The notes under the pieces: model-generated
The model's database searches: none
Seen by the model: the letters and a program-made list of their open reading frames with translations, nothing else
Told to the model about the DNA's origin: nothing
Program-made: the position numbers and the translations under genes
Assembly: GCA_036395755.1 (NCBI GenBank)
Contig: DASWCZ010000051.1
Location: forward strand, 1 to 64,000
Length of the DNA: 64,000 nt
Direction of reading: 5' to 3'
Origin: Gp7-AA6 sp036395755
Lineage (GTDB): Bacteria; Acidobacteriota; Thermoanaerobaculia; UBA5066; Gp7-AA6
Part shown: one piece after another, positions 26,931 through 36,710 of the stretch
Numbering within the stretch: the stretch's first letter is position 1
How the letters are laid out: the number at the start of each line of letters is the position of its first letter

Positions 26931-28553
26931 TCATCGACTTCCGGTCGGCTCCGGGCACGGCTCCTTGCGCACGATTCGAATCTTGACCGGATTCGACAGG
27001 ACGGGCTCGTGCCAGAACCCCGCCTCGAGCGCCCGGTAGCGGGCCACGATCTCGTACTCGCCGGCAGGGTTCGCGATGATCGAGCCGGCAAGCGTCCACC
27101 CGAGAAGGTCTTCGTCGCTCGGCCGCTCGGGAGCCCGCGCGCGGGTCTCCCGCGGCAGCGCGGTCCTCAGGCAGTCGTAGAACGCTCGAATTCCTCCGAC
27201 GCGCTGGTTTCGATCGCCGAGAACTCGGAGCTCGACCGGGGGGCCGCTGCAGGCGATCGGGACGAGTCGGCGCTGCCGGTCGCCCGCCACGAACATTCCG
27301 ATCTCGACGGTCGGGCGGGGGCCGAGACCTCCCTCCCCGGCGAGAGAAACGGGCTCGAGCGGATAGAAGCGAGGATCGTCGTCGGCGTAGGGGCTTTTCA
27401 AGTTCACCTCGAGCTGGACGGCGTTCAGGCTCGAGCATTCTGCGACCACGCCCGCGGGATGGGGGTGGCCCTCGGCATCCCGGACTGCGAGCGTCAGCAC
27501 GGGCGGAAGGACGACGTTCGCGCCCCACCGCGCTTTCTTCGGCGGCGCGGCGGCCGGCGTGAAGCGCGAGGGCTCGGCCGGGAGGGGCTCCCGCCCCGCC
27601 GGCGGGTTCTTCTCGAGAACCCTCACGAACAGGTCGTCGAAGCCGGCGCGGAAGGGGTTCCCGTCGTCCGCCTCGCCGATCTCGTCGCCCTCCTTCCACT
27701 CGTAGTATTTCGTGACCAACGCAACGAGACGGACGGACCGCGCGCCGGCCGCCGCGACGAGCTCCTGGCGCGTCGCCCAGAAGTCGGCGTTCGTGACTCC
27801 ACCGAGGCCTTCGAAGGGCACCACCGGGCCGGAGCAATCCGCGGTCTCGAAGCGCTCGAACTCCAGGTTCGCAATGCCCCGCGCCTTCTGTCCGGTCGGC
27901 ACGCGGATTCGACCTCCGAAAAGAAGGTTCTCGACGCCGGACTCGATCCGGACGCATTGCCCAACGCGAAAGGAGTCGCGGTCCGCCGTGGCCGAGGTCA
28001 CGAGGTCGAGCGAGCCGGAACCTTTCGCAGCGCCCGCGTCGAGTCGCGACCATGCGAGGCCGCCCGTCTCCGAATTCGAGTCACTCCCCGAAGCTTTCCA
28101 GCCGGTGACGTTGCCGATGAACGATCCGTTCGCGATGAGGTTGGCGGCCGGCTTGTCGGCCGGAGCCGCGAGCGCAAGGACGGCGATCAGTCCGGAGAGA
28201 AGGCCCACGGAGACCGGGATCGTACCGGAATCCCGGCTTGAGCCCTGGCGGTCCGTCCCTGCGTACGCCAGGCGCAGCAGCAGGCGGCGCCAGACCGCGA
28301 GCCTCGGCCGTCGCGAGGGGCTTTGCGGGGCGGTCCGGGAAGCCGTGGCGGGCGGCGGGGGAGCGAGGGACAGCCGCTCGAGATCGAGGGTGAGCGTCTG
28401 GAGCCGGTCGCGACAGCCCCGGCAGATCCGGAGATGTCCTTGCGCGGGCGCGGTCCGGATCTCGCCGTAGTGGTAGAGAACGAGGTCGTCGTCGTGCAGG
28501 TGCCTGATCGCCGCGGTCCGCTCCGGCGGTCGCCCCTGCGTATCTCTTGCCAT
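26931..28553 (-). CDS. Anti-sigma-like zinc-finger protein fused to a secreted beta domain
   Basis: A 540-residue protein. The N-terminus carries a zinc-finger-like HLHDDDLVLYHYGE..H..C..C pattern (residues 18-47), as in ZAS anti-sigma factors. One membrane helix follows (about 115-131, PVSVGLLSGLIAVLALAAP), then 400 residues outside the membrane. That part has a carbohydrate-binding-like segment (NLIANGSFIGNVTGWKAS, near 136-153) and further beta domains with no enzyme motif. No sigma-factor gene is next to it, which is unusual. It lies 118 bases upstream of kdsD and 99 bases from the divergent dioxygenase gene. It may sense a cell-surface ligand. Confidence 0.65.
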   Translation of the reverse strand: MARDTQGRPPERTAAIRHLHDDDLVLYHYGEIRTAPAQGHLRICRGCRDRLQTLTLDLERLSLAPPPPATASRTAPQSPSRRPRLAVWRRLLLRLAYAGTDRQGSSRDSGTIPVSVGLLSGLIAVLALAAPADKPAANLIANGSFIGNVTGWKASGSDSNSETGGLAWSRLDAGAAKGSGSLDLVTSATADRDSFRVGQCVRIESGVENLLFGGRIRVPTGQKARGIANLEFERFETADCSGPVVPFEGLGGVTNADFWATRQELVAAAGARSVRLVALVTKYYEWKEGDEIGEADDGNPFRAGFDDLFVRVLEKNPPAGREPLPAEPSRFTPAAAPPKKARWGANVVLPPVLTLAVRDAEGHPHPAGVVAECSSLNAVQLEVNLKSPYADDDPRFYPLEPVSLAGEGGLGPRPTVEIGMFVAGDRQRRLVPIACSGPPVELRVLGDRNQRVGGIRAFYDCLRTALPRETRARAPERPSDEDLLGWTLAGSIIANPAGEYEIVARYRALEAGFWHEPVLSNPVKIRIVRKEPCPEPTGSR

Positions 28554-28652
28554 CCCCCAGATCGATACGGATCAGCTCCGCGAGACGTCTGTCCCCGCAG
28601 TCCGCCACTCGGTGCGGAAACCGTTCGCTCCCCCGAGGCGTAGGGTACGAGA

Positions 28653-29462
28653 ATGAGCATCGTGACCGGCGCTCCGGCTCTTTTCGTTTCTCACGGCTCG
28701 CCGATGTTCGCGATCGACTCGGGCGAGTACGGTCGCGCCCTGAGGCGCTTCGGGGAACGGATTCCGCGGCCCGCTGCGATCGTGATCGTGTCAGCGCACT
28801 GGGAGGCCCCCTGGCCGATCCGCGTCAACGCGGCCGCGCGGCCACCGCTCCTTTACGACTTCGGCGGATTTCCGAAGGCTCTCTACGAGCTCATGTATCC
28901 GGCGCCCGGATCGCCGACGCTCGCCGGAGAGGTCGTCCGCCTGCTCTCCGACGCCGGGCTCCCGACTGAGCCGGATCCGACCCGGGGCTGGGATCACGGC
29001 GTCTGGATCCCGCTCTCGCTCCTCTATCCCGAAGCATCGGTGCCGGTCGTCGAAGTCTCTCTCCCGGTGCCGCGGGAACCGCAGACGGCGCTCCAGATGG
29101 GGGCTGTGCTCGCGCCGCTGCGAGAGAGCGGCGTTCTCCTCGTCGGAAGCGGCGGGATCGTCCACAACCTTGGCCTCGCCCGTCTCGATCGGACCGAAGG
29201 CGCAGTCGACGAGTGGGCAGAGCGTTTCGACGAATGGGTGCGGGCGCGAGTCGTTCGACGCGAGAAGGACGAAATCGTCCGGTACCGCGAGCTGGCTCCC
29301 GATGCCGGGCTCGCGGTGCCGGCGAGCGAGCACTTCGACCCGCTGCTCTTCGCTCTCGGGGCAGCGCAGGCGAACGATGCGACGGAACAGCTGTCCTCCG
29401 GCTTCCGTTACTCGAACCTTTCTCTCGCGTCGTTTGCATTCGTTTCGAACGGGGAACGGTGA
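28653..29462 (+). CDS. Class III extradiol ring-cleavage dioxygenase (LigB/DODA-like)
   Basis: A 269-residue non-heme iron dioxygenase. Likely metal and active-site histidines are H14 (VSHGSP), H49 (VSAHWE), H115 (WDHGVW) and H171 (GGIVHNLG). The family includes plant and bacterial 4,5-DOPA dioxygenases and YgiD. The natural phenolic substrate cannot be read from the sequence. The stop overlaps the start of the DedA-rhodanese gene as GTGA, so the two are translated together. Confidence 0.88.
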   Translation: MSIVTGAPALFVSHGSPMFAIDSGEYGRALRRFGERIPRPAAIVIVSAHWEAPWPIRVNAAARPPLLYDFGGFPKALYELMYPAPGSPTLAGEVVRLLSDAGLPTEPDPTRGWDHGVWIPLSLLYPEASVPVVEVSLPVPREPQTALQMGAVLAPLRESGVLLVGSGGIVHNLGLARLDRTEGAVDEWAERFDEWVRARVVRREKDEIVRYRELAPDAGLAVPASEHFDPLLFALGAAQANDATEQLSSGFRYSNLSLASFAFVSNGER

Positions 29463-30403
29463 GCAAGCTCGTCGCATACGTCGCCCAGTACGGCATGGCG
29501 CTGGTTTTTGCCAACGTGCTCGTGGAGCAGATCGGGATCCCGATCCCGGCACTTCCCACGCTGATCGTGGCCGGCGCGCTCGCCCGCGACGGAAAGCTCT
29601 CGTTTTCGGCGCTTCTCTTCGCCGCCGCCGTCGCCTCGCTCGCCGCGGACGGCGTCTGGTACGCGCTCGGGAGGCGCTTCGGCAACCGGGTCCTGAAGAC
29701 CCTCTGCCGGGTCTCGCTTTCTCCCGACTCGTGCGTCCGGCACACCGAATCCATCTTCGAGCGGTGGGGGATGGCGTCGCTCGTCGCCTCGAAGTTCATC
29801 ACCGGGTTCTCGACGGTCGCGCCTCCGCTCGCCGGGGCAATGGGCGCGAGCCTCCCGTCCTTCCTCTTCTACGACACGATCGGAACCGTGCTGTGGGCGG
29901 GGGGCGGCCTCCTGATCGGCTTCGTCTTTCACCGGGCGATCGACGACGTCCTGTCGTTTCTCGAGGGGATGGGCACGGGAGCCTTTTACCTGCTGGCCGT
30001 CGGTCTCGTTCTCTTCGTCCTCTACAAGTTCTGGCAGAGACGGCGGTTCTACAAGGCCCTTCGGATGGCGCGGATCAGCGTCGAAGATCTGCGCGCGCTC
30101 TTCGAAAAAGGGGAGAAGCCGGTCGTCGTCGACGTGCGGGGAAAGGGGGAGAGGCAACGAGATCCGAGACGGATCCCCGGCGCGACGACCATGGACGTCA
30201 CCGAGCTCGACGCGAAGCTTCCGGGCATTCCGCCCGATGGCGAGGTCGTCCTCTACTGCACCTGACCGAACGAGGCGTCGGCGGCCCGTGTGGCCCGCAT
30301 GCTGATCGAGAGGGGATACAAGAAAGTGAGGCCCCTCGCCGGCGGCCTCGACGCGTGGATCGACGCGGGCTACGACGTGGAGGGCTTCGAGAAGGCGTCC
30401 TGA
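29459..30403 (+). CDS. DedA membrane protein fused to rhodanese; candidate selenoprotein with in-frame TGA
   Basis: A 314-residue fusion if TGA at 30263-30265 is read through. Residues 1-195 are a DedA-type membrane domain (GIPIPALPTLIVAGAL, ALGRRFG, KFITGFSTVAPPLAGAMG). Residues about 205-305 are a rhodanese domain (VVVDVRGKGERQRDPRRIPGA). The active site reads EVVLYC-T-(TGA)-PNEASAARVARML: C267 is the expected catalytic cysteine. TGA at codon 269 stands where relatives have a second cysteine (YC-x-C-PNE). After it, 45 codons keep the rhodanese ending (VRPLAGGLDAWIDAGY) up to a normal stop at 30401. The start is GTG, overlapping the dioxygenase stop. Alternatives are a real stop, a sequencing error or a nonsense mutation of TGC; the conserved tail and the downstream hairpin favour Sec insertion. 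Reading the tail as a separate gene would split one domain. Confidence 0.78.
30281..30298 (+). promoter_or_regulatory. SECIS-like hairpin downstream of the in-frame TGA
   Basis: GCGGCC (30281-30286) pairs with GGC-C-CGC (30292-30298), with one bulged C, closing a five-base loop CGTGT. The loop starts 21 bases after the TGA, close to the spacing known for bacterial SECIS elements, and a G is the second loop base, as SelB recognition usually needs. GC-rich hairpins are common in this genome, so this is support, not proof. Confidence 0.5.
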
Positions 30404-30425
30404 CCGTCGCGGTCGCTTCGCTTCG

Positions 30426-30560
30426 AGATCTGGCTCCGCCAAGGCGCTCGGCTCGGCAAACGAGCCTCGACCGAGCGCCTGATCCCTCCGCTCGCGTCCG
30501 CTCCCGCGGTGCGACGCTCCTCCCTCGATTACCTCGGGAGACTCGTCGCGCCGCGATCTA
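30426..30560. repeat. 135-bp dispersed repeat, copy 1 (see 63621-63755)
   Basis: This stretch fills the gap between the DedA-rhodanese gene and kdsA. It matches 63621-63755 over its full length with the same 135-base spacing and scattered substitutions. It contains the block TCCCTCGATTACCTCGGGAG, unchanged in both copies, and an inverted motif around GCTCGGCAAACGAGC. It ends on the kdsA stop codon. No coding sense was found. Confidence 0.75.
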
Positions 30561-31384
30561 CTGCCGCGCCAGAGCGGCAATCGCAGTCAATGAGCGAATC
30601 AGATTCGGCAGGATCCCCACATCCAGCTGCGTCGTCCGGTCCGAGAGGGCATGGTCCGGATCGTCGTGGACCTCGAGGAAGAAGCCGTCCACGCAACCCG
30701 TCGCGGCCGCGGCCCGCGCGAGCACCGGGGCGTATTGCTTCAAACCGCCCGTCTCCTTTCCGCCGCCCGGAAGCTGGAGCGAGTGCGTCGCGTCGTACAC
30801 GATCGGAAATCCCAACGTCCGCATCATCGGGAAGGACCTCATGTCCACGACGAGATCGTGGTAGCCGAACGAGGCGCCGCGTTCGCAGAGGATCAGGTTT
30901 TCGTTGCCGGCGGCCCGGCACTTCTCGACCACGTTTCCCATGTCGTCGGGCGCGAGGAACTGGCCCTTCTTGATGTTCAACGGTTTGCCGGTCTTCGCCG
31001 CCGCGACGAGGAGGTCCGTCTGGCGGGAAAGGAACGCCGGAATCTGGAGGACGTCCAAGACCCGTGCGGCCTCCTCCGCCTGCTCCGGCTCGTGGACGTC
31101 GGAGAGGAGGGGCAAGCCCGTCGCCGACTTGACCTCCGCGAGGATGTCGAGACCCTCCGCGAGTCCCGGGCCGCGGAACGAATCGCGCGAAGACCGATTC
31201 GCCTTGTCGAAAGAGGACTTGTAGACGATCTTCGCCCCCGTTTCCCTTGAGATCCCGGCGAGCCGCCTTCCCATCGCAACCGCGTGGGCTCGCGACTCGA
31301 TGACGCAGGGGCCGGCGAAGAAAAGGAGCGGAGCTCCATCCCCGATCGAGTAGCCCGGCGCGATCTGGAGGGAGCGGACTGGAG

Positions 31385-31388
<4 letters not shown>
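30558..31388 (-). CDS. kdsA: 3-deoxy-8-phosphooctulonate synthase
   Basis: KdsA condenses arabinose 5-phosphate with PEP to make Kdo-8-phosphate. The 276-residue protein carries FFAGPCVIES (near 22-31), YKSSFDKANRSS, LLSDVHEPEQ, LQIPAFLSRQTDLL, NIKKGQFLAPDDM, CERGASFGYHDLVVDMR, and DATHSLQLPGG and FLEVHDDPDHALSD near the end. No ATG, GTG or TTG exists between the pyrG stop and the conserved core. The best start is CTG at 31388, overlapping the pyrG TGA as CTGA, with GGGAG five bases upstream inside pyrG. It is the last gene of kdsB-pyrG-kdsA. The stop lies at the edge of a dispersed repeat. Confidence 0.92.
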
Positions 31389-33042
<1,654 letters not shown>

Positions 33043-33046
<4 letters not shown>

Positions 33047-33873
33047 CCAATCACCCCCTTATTCCGCGATCTCTTGAACTGTGGCGGGTGCAGGCCCGTG
33101 GGGCCTGTCCCCGCGGGCACTGTGGCGGGTGCAGGCCCGTGGGGCCTGTCCCCGCGACTTTCTAAGATCTTTTCCGCTCGAGCCAGGTCCTCGGGGGTAT
33201 CGACGCCGATCGAGTCCGCGACCGCCTCTCCGACCCAGATCGACCAGCCCGCTTCGAGCCAGCGGAGCTGTTCGAGTGATTCGAGCTTCTCGAGCGGCGA
33301 CGGAGGAAGCTGTGCGAGCCGCGAAAGTGTCTCGGCGCGGTACGCGTAGAGACCGAGATGCTTGCGGTACGCGGGCGCGGCCGATCGCGCGTACGGAATC
33401 GGTGCCCGCGAAAAGTAGAGCGCGCGGCCGTCCCCGGCGACCACGACCTTTACGACGTTCGGGTCGCGCGCCGCGGCGTCGCCGACCGCCGACAACGCGA
33501 TCGTCGCGATCTCGCGGTCGGGGCTTGCGAGCAGCGTCTCGACCACGAGGTCGACGTTCTCCGGCGGCATGAGCGGCTCGTCCCCTTGAACGTTGACGTA
33601 GACGTCTCCCGCAACCCTCTGCGCCGCTTCGGCGAGCCGGTCGGTGCCGGTTGCCGCGTCGGGCGACGTCAGCACTGCCTCGCCGCCACTCTCGCGGACC
33701 ACGTCCGCGATGCGCGCGTCGTCCGTTGCGACCAGGACAAAGTCCAGCCGCCGCGCAGCCCTCGCCGCCGCGAGGACGTGGAGCACCATCGGACGCCCGG
33801 CGAGGGGAGCGAGGGGCTTTCCGGGAAACCGGACCGAGGCGTAGCGGGCGGGAATCACTCCGATGACTTTCAT
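33043..33873 (-). CDS. kdsB: CMP-Kdo synthetase with a repeat-encoded C-terminal tail
   Basis: KdsB activates Kdo with CTP for LPS inner-core synthesis. Family motifs are present: VIGVIPARYASVRFPGKPLAPLAGRPM at the N-terminus (with the R and K nucleotide contacts), ATDDARIADVV, NVQGDEPLM and SRAPIPYAR. The typical protein ends near EKILESR (residue 240). Here 36 more residues (rich in P, G, A and T) follow, encoded by two tandem 37-bp palindromic repeats in two reading frames. The altered end still supplies the TGA that overlaps the pyrG ATG. The tail is probably neutral or weakly structured. Confidence 0.93.
33079..33156. repeat. Two tandem 37-bp palindromic repeats inside the kdsB 3' end
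   Basis: Two identical units lie at 33079-33115 and 33120-33156, separated by four bases. Each has the stem CAGGCCC-GTG-GGGCCTG. The reverse-oriented relatives at 63520-63598 differ at four positions per unit. The unit is 37 bases long and the period 41, so the second copy is read in another frame within kdsB. They resemble REP-type elements. Confidence 0.85.
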
Positions 33874-33898
33874 GAAGGCATCGGGACTATAGAGTAAC

Positions 33899-34531
33899 GT
33901 GCCGCGGGTGATCGGTCAAGGAATGGAGAAGAGGAGCCGGCCCGACGGTCTCGTTTCGCGGCCGGCATTCGCTTTCCTCTACGTCCTCGCCCTCGCGATC
34001 ACGGCGGCCGCCGCCATCCGGGCGACCCTCGAGGCTCATGCGGATCGGGAGCTCTCGAGAACGGGCGACGCGGAATGGATCTGGTACACGCGCGAGGTCA
34101 AGGAGCCCGCGCCGATCTCGTTCGTCGCCACGCGCGACATCGTCCTCGACCGGGCTCCCGCAAGGGCGACCGCGAAAATCTTCGCGGAGGAGTGGCACGT
34201 CCTGTGGGTGAACGGGAGAGGGGCGGGCTCCGGAAGGCAGCGACCCGGCGATCCGCTCGTGCTCCACGAGATCGCGGGACTCCTCTCCCGCGGAGTCAAC
34301 CGCATCGCGATCGAGGCGGGCAGTCGAACCGGCGTCGGCGGACTGCTCTTCTCTCTCGACCTCGCGGGCTCCGGCCGTGACGCGGTGTTCTCCGACGGCC
34401 GGTGGCGCGTGGATCCCTCGCGCGACGCGATCCGATCCGGTGGCCGCTATCGCGCCGAAGTGTGGGGTCGTCCGCCGATGTATCCCTGGGGCTGGCCGCG
34501 CTTGCCGCGGCCGAACGAAGTGAGTCCCTAG
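33899..34531 (+). CDS. Membrane-anchored beta-sandwich protein of unknown function
   Basis: A 210-residue protein with an N-terminal membrane helix (AFAFLYVLALAITAAAAIRA, about 22-41). A galactose-binding-like beta domain follows, with AEWIWYTREVK, ATAKIFAEEWHVLWVNG and VNRIAIEAGSRTGVGGLLFSLDL. The pattern resembles the beta-sandwich modules of some glycoside hydrolases, but there is no catalytic domain. The start is uncertain: GTG at 33899, GTG at 33908 or ATG at 33923. The stop is part of a shared CTAG with the convergent gene. Confidence 0.6.
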   Translation: MPRVIGQGMEKRSRPDGLVSRPAFAFLYVLALAITAAAAIRATLEAHADRELSRTGDAEWIWYTREVKEPAPISFVATRDIVLDRAPARATAKIFAEEWHVLWVNGRGAGSGRQRPGDPLVLHEIAGLLSRGVNRIAIEAGSRTGVGGLLFSLDLAGSGRDAVFSDGRWRVDPSRDAIRSGGRYRAEVWGRPPMYPWGWPRLPRPNEVSP

Positions 34532-34881
34532 GGCGCGTCCTTCACGAGGGCGTCGAGCGCCTGGCGCGCCGCGGCGCAGTACCGGTTCGATGCGTCGTAT
34601 CCCGCGAGCACGATCACTCTTCGGTACCCGTCGACTGCCCGATCGACGTCATGCAGCACGTGGTCGTAGAGCTGCGCGGCGAGAAGTCGCGCCCCGAGAT
34701 TCCCCGGTTCCACGTCGATCGCCTTGCGAGAAAACACGAGTGCCACGTCGTATCGCTCTTCTGCCGCAGCCTTCAGAGCCCGTTCGAGGTAGAGGTGGGC
34801 CTCCCGTTCGCAGGCGGGGCGCGCCGGAAACAGGAAGGGAAGATGCTTGGCTAAGTGATTGATCGTGCTGGCGCGAGACAT
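34528..34881 (-). CDS. Small TPR-like helical protein
   Basis: A 117-residue protein starting at the ATG at 34881 (MSRASTINHLAKH); a longer frame upstream has no family features. The body is helical with a TPR-like pattern: REAHLYLERALKAAAEERYDVALVFSRKAIDVEPGNLGARLLAAQLY, then VDRAVDGYRRVIVLAGYD. No signal peptide is seen. Its stop shares the four bases CTAG with the stop of the plus-strand gene. The 203 bases from 34882 to 35084 are less GC-rich and hold no gene, RNA or repeat that I can identify. Confidence 0.6.
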   Translation of the reverse strand: MSRASTINHLAKHLPFLFPARPACEREAHLYLERALKAAAEERYDVALVFSRKAIDVEPGNLGARLLAAQLYDHVLHDVDRAVDGYRRVIVLAGYDASNRYCAAARQALDALVKDAP

Positions 34882-35084
34882 CGGACTCGAGAGCAGTATA
34901 GGGTGAATCGAGGGAAAGACAAGAAATCTTTCGGCGGACTCGGCGCAGAGCCTTACGTTAGTCGGAGCTTGGAAATGGCGGATCCAACGGCAGACGTGCC
35001 CAAGCTGCGCGCGAGTAGGTCGCACGCTTGAGTCGCCTTATTTTATTCGGCCAAAAGAGATTGTAGCCTTACGTCGGGGACGCC

Positions 35085-36095
35085 TCAGCTGACGCGGTCG
35101 ATCACCGACTCCGTGGCCAGCAAGAGGCCGTCCTTCGCTTCGGATTCGTCGAAGGATCCGAGCGCGACCCGCGCCGCCGCGGCGTAGTCCCGGGCGAGAG
35201 CGCGCGTCTCCGCGAGACCGCCGTGCCGCTCGGCGATCGAAAGAATCTCTCCCGGTGTCACCGTGCCGAACTCGCGCTCCCGCATGACCTGCGCGACGCT
35301 CTCGCGCTCGGCGGCCGATGCCCGCGGAAGCGAGAGGAGCAGCGGCATGGTGAGCTTCCCCTCGCGGAGATCGTTTAAGACGGGCTTTCCCGTGGACTCG
35401 ACGCTTCCGGTGTAATCGAGCAGGTCGTCGATCAGCTGGAACGCGACGCCGAGACACCGTCCGTATTCCGCCAGGCGCTCCGCGGCGACGAGATCGCCCC
35501 GCGGCGCGAAGTGCGCGGGCAGTCGGCAGGAGGCGGAGAAGAGATCCGCCGTCTTGCGGCGGATGATCTCGAGCGCGTCCTCCCGGGTAAGCTGGACGCT
35601 GCCGTTCTTCTCGATGCCGATGATCTCGCCTTCGATCATCGACAGCGTCGTGTCGGACAGGACTTTCAGGATCGTCAGGTCGCCTTCGTCGAGAGCGATG
35701 CCCATCGACTTCGTGTAGAGGTAGTCGCCGAAGAGGACGGTCAGGTTGTTCCCCCACCGCGCGTTTGCAGAAGTCCGGCCGCGCCGCAGGCGCGCCTCGT
35801 CGATCACGTCGTCGTGCACGAGCGTCGCCGTGTGGATGAACTCGACGACCGTCGCATAGCGCACATCCCTCCGGCCTTCCTCGTCGTAGCCGAGCAGGCG
35901 CGCCGAGAGCAGCAGCAGCGCAGGGCGGATCCGCTTCCCTCCCCCCTGGGCGAGGTGCCCTCCGATCCGATCGATCGTGGGAATCGGCGATCGGAAGTGG
36001 AGGAGCAGCTCCTCCTCGACGAGCGCGAGCTTGTCCGAGATCAGGTCGTACGCTCGAAGGAGGCGCGCGTTGGACGCCGGCGAAGAAAAGATCAT
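35085..36095 (-). CDS. ispB: Polyprenyl diphosphate synthase (octaprenyl/IspB type)
   Basis: A trans-prenyl transferase of 336 residues that elongates isoprenoid diphosphates for the quinone side chain. Both aspartate-rich motifs are present: DDVIDEARLRRG near residue 94 and DDLLDYTG near 225. GGGKRIRPALLLL is near residue 51. Product length cannot be read with certainty; the family suggests C30-C50. It overlaps yajQ as ATGA. Confidence 0.88.
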   Translation of the reverse strand: MIFSSPASNARLLRAYDLISDKLALVEEELLLHFRSPIPTIDRIGGHLAQGGGKRIRPALLLLSARLLGYDEEGRRDVRYATVVEFIHTATLVHDDVIDEARLRRGRTSANARWGNNLTVLFGDYLYTKSMGIALDEGDLTILKVLSDTTLSMIEGEIIGIEKNGSVQLTREDALEIIRRKTADLFSASCRLPAHFAPRGDLVAAERLAEYGRCLGVAFQLIDDLLDYTGSVESTGKPVLNDLREGKLTMPLLLSLPRASAAERESVAQVMREREFGTVTPGEILSIAERHGGLAETRALARDYAAAARVALGSFDESEAKDGLLLATESVIDRVS

Positions 36096-36592
36096 CGGTA
36101 GTTGGTGAACTGGAGCGGCAGGCCGAAGTCGCCCTCTTTCAAAAGGGCGATCGCGTTCTGGAGCTCGTCCTTGGCGCGACCCGACACGCGGACCTGGTCC
36201 GACTGGATCGACGCCTGGACCTTCAGCTTCCGGTCCTTGATCGCCTTGACGATTTCCTTCGCCTTCTCCGAGGGGATTCCCTGCTGGATTTTCGCGACCT
36301 GGCGGACGGTACCGCCGGCCGCCGGTTCGATCCGGCCGAACTCGATCGCCTTCACCGCAACGCCCCGTCGCACGAGCTTCGTCTCCAGGATGTCGACCAC
36401 CGACTTCATCTTGTGCTCGTCGTCGGACGTCAGGACGAGCTCGAGCTCCTTTTCACGCAGCTCGATCTTCGAAGCGCTTCCGCGGAAGTCGAAGCGGGTG
36501 GCGATCTCCTTCGAGGCCTGCTGGACGGCGTTCGACACTTCCTGCAGGTCGACTTTGCTCACCACGTCGAAGGAAAAGTCCTGAGGCATCAC
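36092..36592 (-). CDS. yajQ: YajQ family nucleotide-binding protein (UPF0234)
   Basis: A 166-residue protein with two ferredoxin-like halves. It has the hallmark QDFSFDVVSKVDLQEVSNAVQQA start, ATRFDFRGSAS and the C-terminal DEL..AI..L pattern with GLPLQFTNYR. Members bind cyclic di-GMP or other nucleotides in some bacteria; the specific role here is unknown. It is followed, with an ATGA overlap, by the prenyl synthase. Confidence 0.93.
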   Translation of the reverse strand: MMPQDFSFDVVSKVDLQEVSNAVQQASKEIATRFDFRGSASKIELREKELELVLTSDDEHKMKSVVDILETKLVRRGVAVKAIEFGRIEPAAGGTVRQVAKIQQGIPSEKAKEIVKAIKDRKLKVQASIQSDQVRVSGRAKDELQNAIALLKEGDFGLPLQFTNYR

Positions 36593-36601
36593 TCACCACC
36601 T

Positions 36602-36698
36602 GTCATCCCGAGGCGCTCGGCGCCGAGGGATCTCCCCCTTTTATCAGAGAGATCCCTCGCGGAGCCTGCCCTGAGCATTGCGAAGGGCTCGGGATGAC
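36602..36698. repeat. 97-bp nested-palindrome repeat (GTCATCC family), copy 1
   Basis: It has perfect 11-bp terminal inverted repeats (GTCATCCCGAG at 36602-36612, CTCGGGATGAC at 36688-36698). An inner inverted pair, CGAGGGATCTC and GAGATCCCTCG, flanks a short AT-rich centre. It lies between yajQ and lolA, like a small non-autonomous element. A related copy is at 59280-59384. Confidence 0.8.
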
Positions 36699-36710
36699 CG
36701 CCGCCGGCGG

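Noticed and set aside
30263..30265. TGA as an ordinary stop with the rest as decayed sequence
   Set aside because: The following 45 codons keep a typical rhodanese ending without frameshift, which is unlikely for decayed DNA; a sequencing error remains possible.
33079..33156. Short CRISPR-like array
   Set aside because: Only two palindromic 37-bp units, with a four-base gap; no spacers and no cas genes.
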